From NCBI GenBank assembly GCA_964619125.1, contig CAZUCA010000021.1, positions 1 to 49,409 of the forward strand: 49,409 nucleotides of DNA. Direction: 5' to 3'. Of the stretch, positions 47,081 through 49,409 are shown piece by piece. The notes beneath the pieces are model-generated. The model had not been told where the DNA came from and ran no database searches. It saw nothing but the letters and a program-made list of their open reading frames with translations. Positions within the stretch are counted from its first letter, which is position 1. Each line of letters opens with the position of its first letter. A program made the position numbers and the translations under genes. The stretch is from Owenweeksia sp964619125 (GTDB lineage: Bacteria > Bacteroidota > Bacteroidia > Flavobacteriales > Schleiferiaceae).

Positions 47081-49089
47081 ATGCCTAAAAACTACTGGCT
47101 AACCTTTGCCCTCGTCTTTATAAGTTCCGGCTTTTATCACGCTCAAAACCTCAAGGGTGGCGGAATAATTAGCTATAAAAGCGTAGGCGCTGCCACCGGC
47201 AATATGCTGGACTATGAGGTCAATTTTTTTACCATGAACCCTACCGGAGGGTGGACCACCAATAATTGTTGGCTGAAACTTGAGAGCTCNNNNNNNNNNN
47301 NNNNNNNNNNNNNNNNNNNNNNNNNNNNNNNNNNNNNNNNNNNNNNNNNNNNNNNNNNNNNNNNNNNNNNNNNNNNNNNNNNNNNNNNNTGGTGAACCCG
47401 GAGCAAATCCTGCAGGCCTTTTGCATAAACAGACCCCTGCAGCTTTATGGCTTTAATGAAGCTGACGGTGACAGCACTTATTTTTTTCCGGCAACCGCAC
47501 TGGCGACTGAATGGGATGGTTCCCTTACTTCTTTCTCTTATGCCAGTGGCTACAACGCCCAGAATCAAATCGGTTTAAATCAGCCCTTCAACCTTGATAG
47601 CAGCAATGGGGTGCTTCACACGGTGGTAACAAGCCCTGGTCAATACACCCTATGCCTTCAATGGGAGGAGTACAGGCCCGATAGCAGTAATATTATGGTA
47701 TTGAGAAGTGAGGGGCAGTATGTAGCTACCGTGGTAATTGACAGTATTTGCAGCAATAAGTGGTACGGTGTACGCCATCGCAACAATAGCACTTCCGAGC
47801 TGCTGACTTGTGGTGATGATAGATTGTATGTGGCCACAACCCGCAAAATTTCCTGGCCCAGTGTTACCAAAACGTCCTCGGAGTTTATTGTCGATTCAAA
47901 GCTCGACTCCAATTTGGTAGCCATAGGCTTCAATCCTATAAATGACACCCTGATTGAGATTTTGCTCAATTCCCCGGTAAGACCCGGTGACTCCATTGGT
48001 CTTCGCTTTAAAAACGGGTCGGACAACAATATCATTTTGTCGGTTTGTGGTAAGGACGTGGGCAATTTCGCCGATACCCTTTTTTACTATCTCCCGCTGG
48101 TACATGCCCAGCTAAATATGAGCTACTCCACCAATTTGCTCAATGCCAGTTTTGATGGTAGTGCCTCGTTTAATGCTGATTCACTGCTTTGGGATTTTGG
48201 TGATGGCAGTCCCCTTCAGGTGGGCGACAGCCTCACTCATGGCTATCCGGCGGCCGGGGTATATACCGTAAGGGCAATTGCCTTTAAAGATTGTGGGGTA
48301 AATGATACCCTCAGTTTTAATCTCGAAGTATGTGAACTTCCGGTAGCTGCCTTCCAATTGAAAGAGGTTAATGACAGCCTGAAAGTGGCGGCGGCAGACA
48401 GCAATTTCAGTTATTTCTGGGATTTAGGCGATGGCAATTTCGGGCAGGGACAAGAGTTCAGCCATCGCTATGCATCTGACAGCACTTATAAGGTCACTCT
48501 TTATGCCTATAACAATTGCGGCGATACCGTGCTAAGCGACAGCAGTTTCCAGTTTTGCCTTGACCCGCAGGCCCGCTGGACGGCCAGTATTCAAACTAAT
48601 AGCAATGGTGGTGCCACCGTGAAATTTGATGGGCGGGCCTCCCGGAACTACCGCTCTTTTCTCTGGCTTTTTGGTGATGGCCAAAGTGACAACACTTCCA
48701 TCACCCCGCAGCACAACTACCTTTTCGCTGCCCAGGCTTTTAAGGTGAGCCTGATCCTGAAGAATGACTGTGGCGAAATAGATACCAATGCTTACACTTT
48801 GGCGGAAATAGGGCTAATTGACCGACTTGCCCTGGCGGGATATTCAATTTACCCAAACCCGGCCACCAGCAAGATAACTTTGAATCTCGCAAGGGAAAAT
48901 GCAGAAGATACTGAGTTACGGATAATCAATGATAAGGGCCAGGCGGTGCTAGTGCGAAAGCTGACGGTAGAAGAGCCAAACAGGGGGGAACTTATAATCG
49001 ATATCTCCGCTTTGCCGGCAGGAAGTTATCTGCTCGAAATTGTTGAGGGTAAAAGAACTATTGGCCGCGAGCGTCTCATAAAGCTTTAG
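47081..49089 (+). CDS. T9SS-secreted surface protein with three PKD domains, interrupted by a sequence gap
   Basis: A gene starting MPKNYWLTFALVFISSG with a signal peptide continues to a run of 100 N (47290-47389). The part after the gap (from 47390 to TAG at 49087-49089) is in a different frame, which is expected if the gap length is only a placeholder. The N-terminal part resembles gliding-type secreted proteins (GGGIISYKSVG). After the gap come FCINRPLQLYGFNEADGDST and SYASGYNAQNQIGLNQPF, then three PKD domains, each with a WDFGDG, WDLGDG or WLFGDG core, and a T9SS type A sorting domain (GYSIYPNPATSKITLNLARE to the C-terminal GRERLIKL). Confidence 0.85.
47290..47389. other. Assembly gap of 100 unknown bases
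   Basis: A run of exactly 100 N replaces sequence inside the secreted protein gene. The true length is unknown; the reading frame before and after differs by one, so the gap is not 100 bases if the gene is intact. Confidence 0.98.
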
Positions 49090-49329
49090 CCTACCGCCCC
49101 TTCACCATAGTTTGTGGGTCTGCATTTTACCTTAGCCACCTGCAAATACGACCTTTGTTTTAAGCCGCATTGAGGAGCAAAAAGGAGATTGGTTTTTAAT
49201 CGCTTTTATTGCCGCAAGAACTTTTATCTATCAACTGGCAGCCGCCACTGCTTCAGTGTGTTTAAACAAAGCTTGCTTACAGAGCTTATCAAAGCGGTGA
49301 TTAATAATGCAGACCGATCAGATATCATT

Positions 49330-49409
49330 ATGAGCAGAGGATTTGTAAAGGAAGGCGACCAGGAAGAGGCGCCCATTATACCGCCCAGGGCCGCCTTGCC
49401 TGAGGGTGA
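49330..49409 (+). CDS. GreA/GreB-family transcription factor, N-terminal part
   Basis: An ATG at 49330 opens a frame to the end of the window, encoding MSRGFVKEGDQEEAPIIPPR and then AALPEG. This is the recognisable N-terminal sequence of Bacteroidota GreAB-type proteins (MSRGFVKE.DQEE..P..PPR). The rest is beyond the window. It is the third Gre-like gene here. The 240-base gap before it (49090-49329) shows no other gene; GACCTTTG at 49151 is a near match to a -7 box. Confidence 0.8.
   Translation, partial: MSRGFVKEGDQEEAPIIPPRAALPEG

Overview
The window is chromosomal DNA from a member of the Bacteroidota, probably a flavobacterial-type marine or environmental lineage; I cannot name the genus. 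The main pointers are a PKD-repeat surface protein ending in a type IX secretion (T9SS) sorting tail, several families typical of the phylum (DUF6909-like and DUF6134-like proteins, GreA-tail proteins, YCF48-like lipid-era surface proteins), Bacteroidota-type -7 boxes (TAnnTTTG) just ahead of several genes, and weak Shine-Dalgarno signals. No rRNA, tRNA, CRISPR array, phage or intact insertion sequence was seen. A run of exactly 100 N (47290-47389) marks a scaffold join, so this is a draft or metagenome assembly.

Layout. 1-10.7 kb is housekeeping: a small acidic lipoprotein, an NAD(P)-binding reductase, a DCC-family thiol protein, a membrane-anchored EEP phosphatase, a DEAD-box RNA helicase with a DbpA-type tail, two GreA-tail proteins, a YbiT-like ABC-F ATPase, and a CHAD/CYTH pair likely to act on polyphosphate or triphosphates. 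10.8-19.1 kb is the standout: a same-strand biosynthetic cluster with a flavin oxidoreductase, a methyltransferase, a type III polyketide synthase, a multi-PAS/GAF histidine kinase, a FabI-like reductase, a FabZ-like dehydratase, a KAS II-like ketosynthase and its own acyl carrier protein. The simplest reading is that the ACP-borne fatty-acid enzymes build a dedicated acyl starter, the type III synthase extends and cyclises it, and the methyltransferase and flavoenzyme tailor the ring to a phenolic or quinone-type lipid.

19.2-23.5 kb holds CvfB and Tex RNA-binding proteins around decaying accessory DNA: an intact ParD antitoxin beside a ParE toxin gene broken by two nonsense codons, two related REP-like palindromes, and a photolyase-related gene reduced to its two ends. 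23.5-33.9 kb carries a methyltransferase, an alpha/beta hydrolase, an AraC regulator, a thioesterase, a DUF6909 protein with a nucleoside-phosphorylase-like tail, two short-chain dehydrogenases or related enzymes, a PAP2 phosphatase, an MFS exporter and a putative outer-membrane protein pair. 34-38.2 kb has a cation/calcium exchanger, a holin-like membrane protein and a histidine kinase in one apparent operon, then a YCF48-like protein. 38.4-42 kb has a protein with kinase-like motifs and a four-gene operon ending in a GluQ-type synthetase. 42.7-46.1 kb is a CBS-domain protein and the trkA-trkH potassium uptake operon with a palindromic operator candidate over its promoter. The end has an SDR, the gapped T9SS-secreted PKD protein and the start of a GreA/GreB-family gene.

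Small genes of about 50 codons at 3360-3512 and 5461-5622, and start-site corrections for several genes, are given with reasons.
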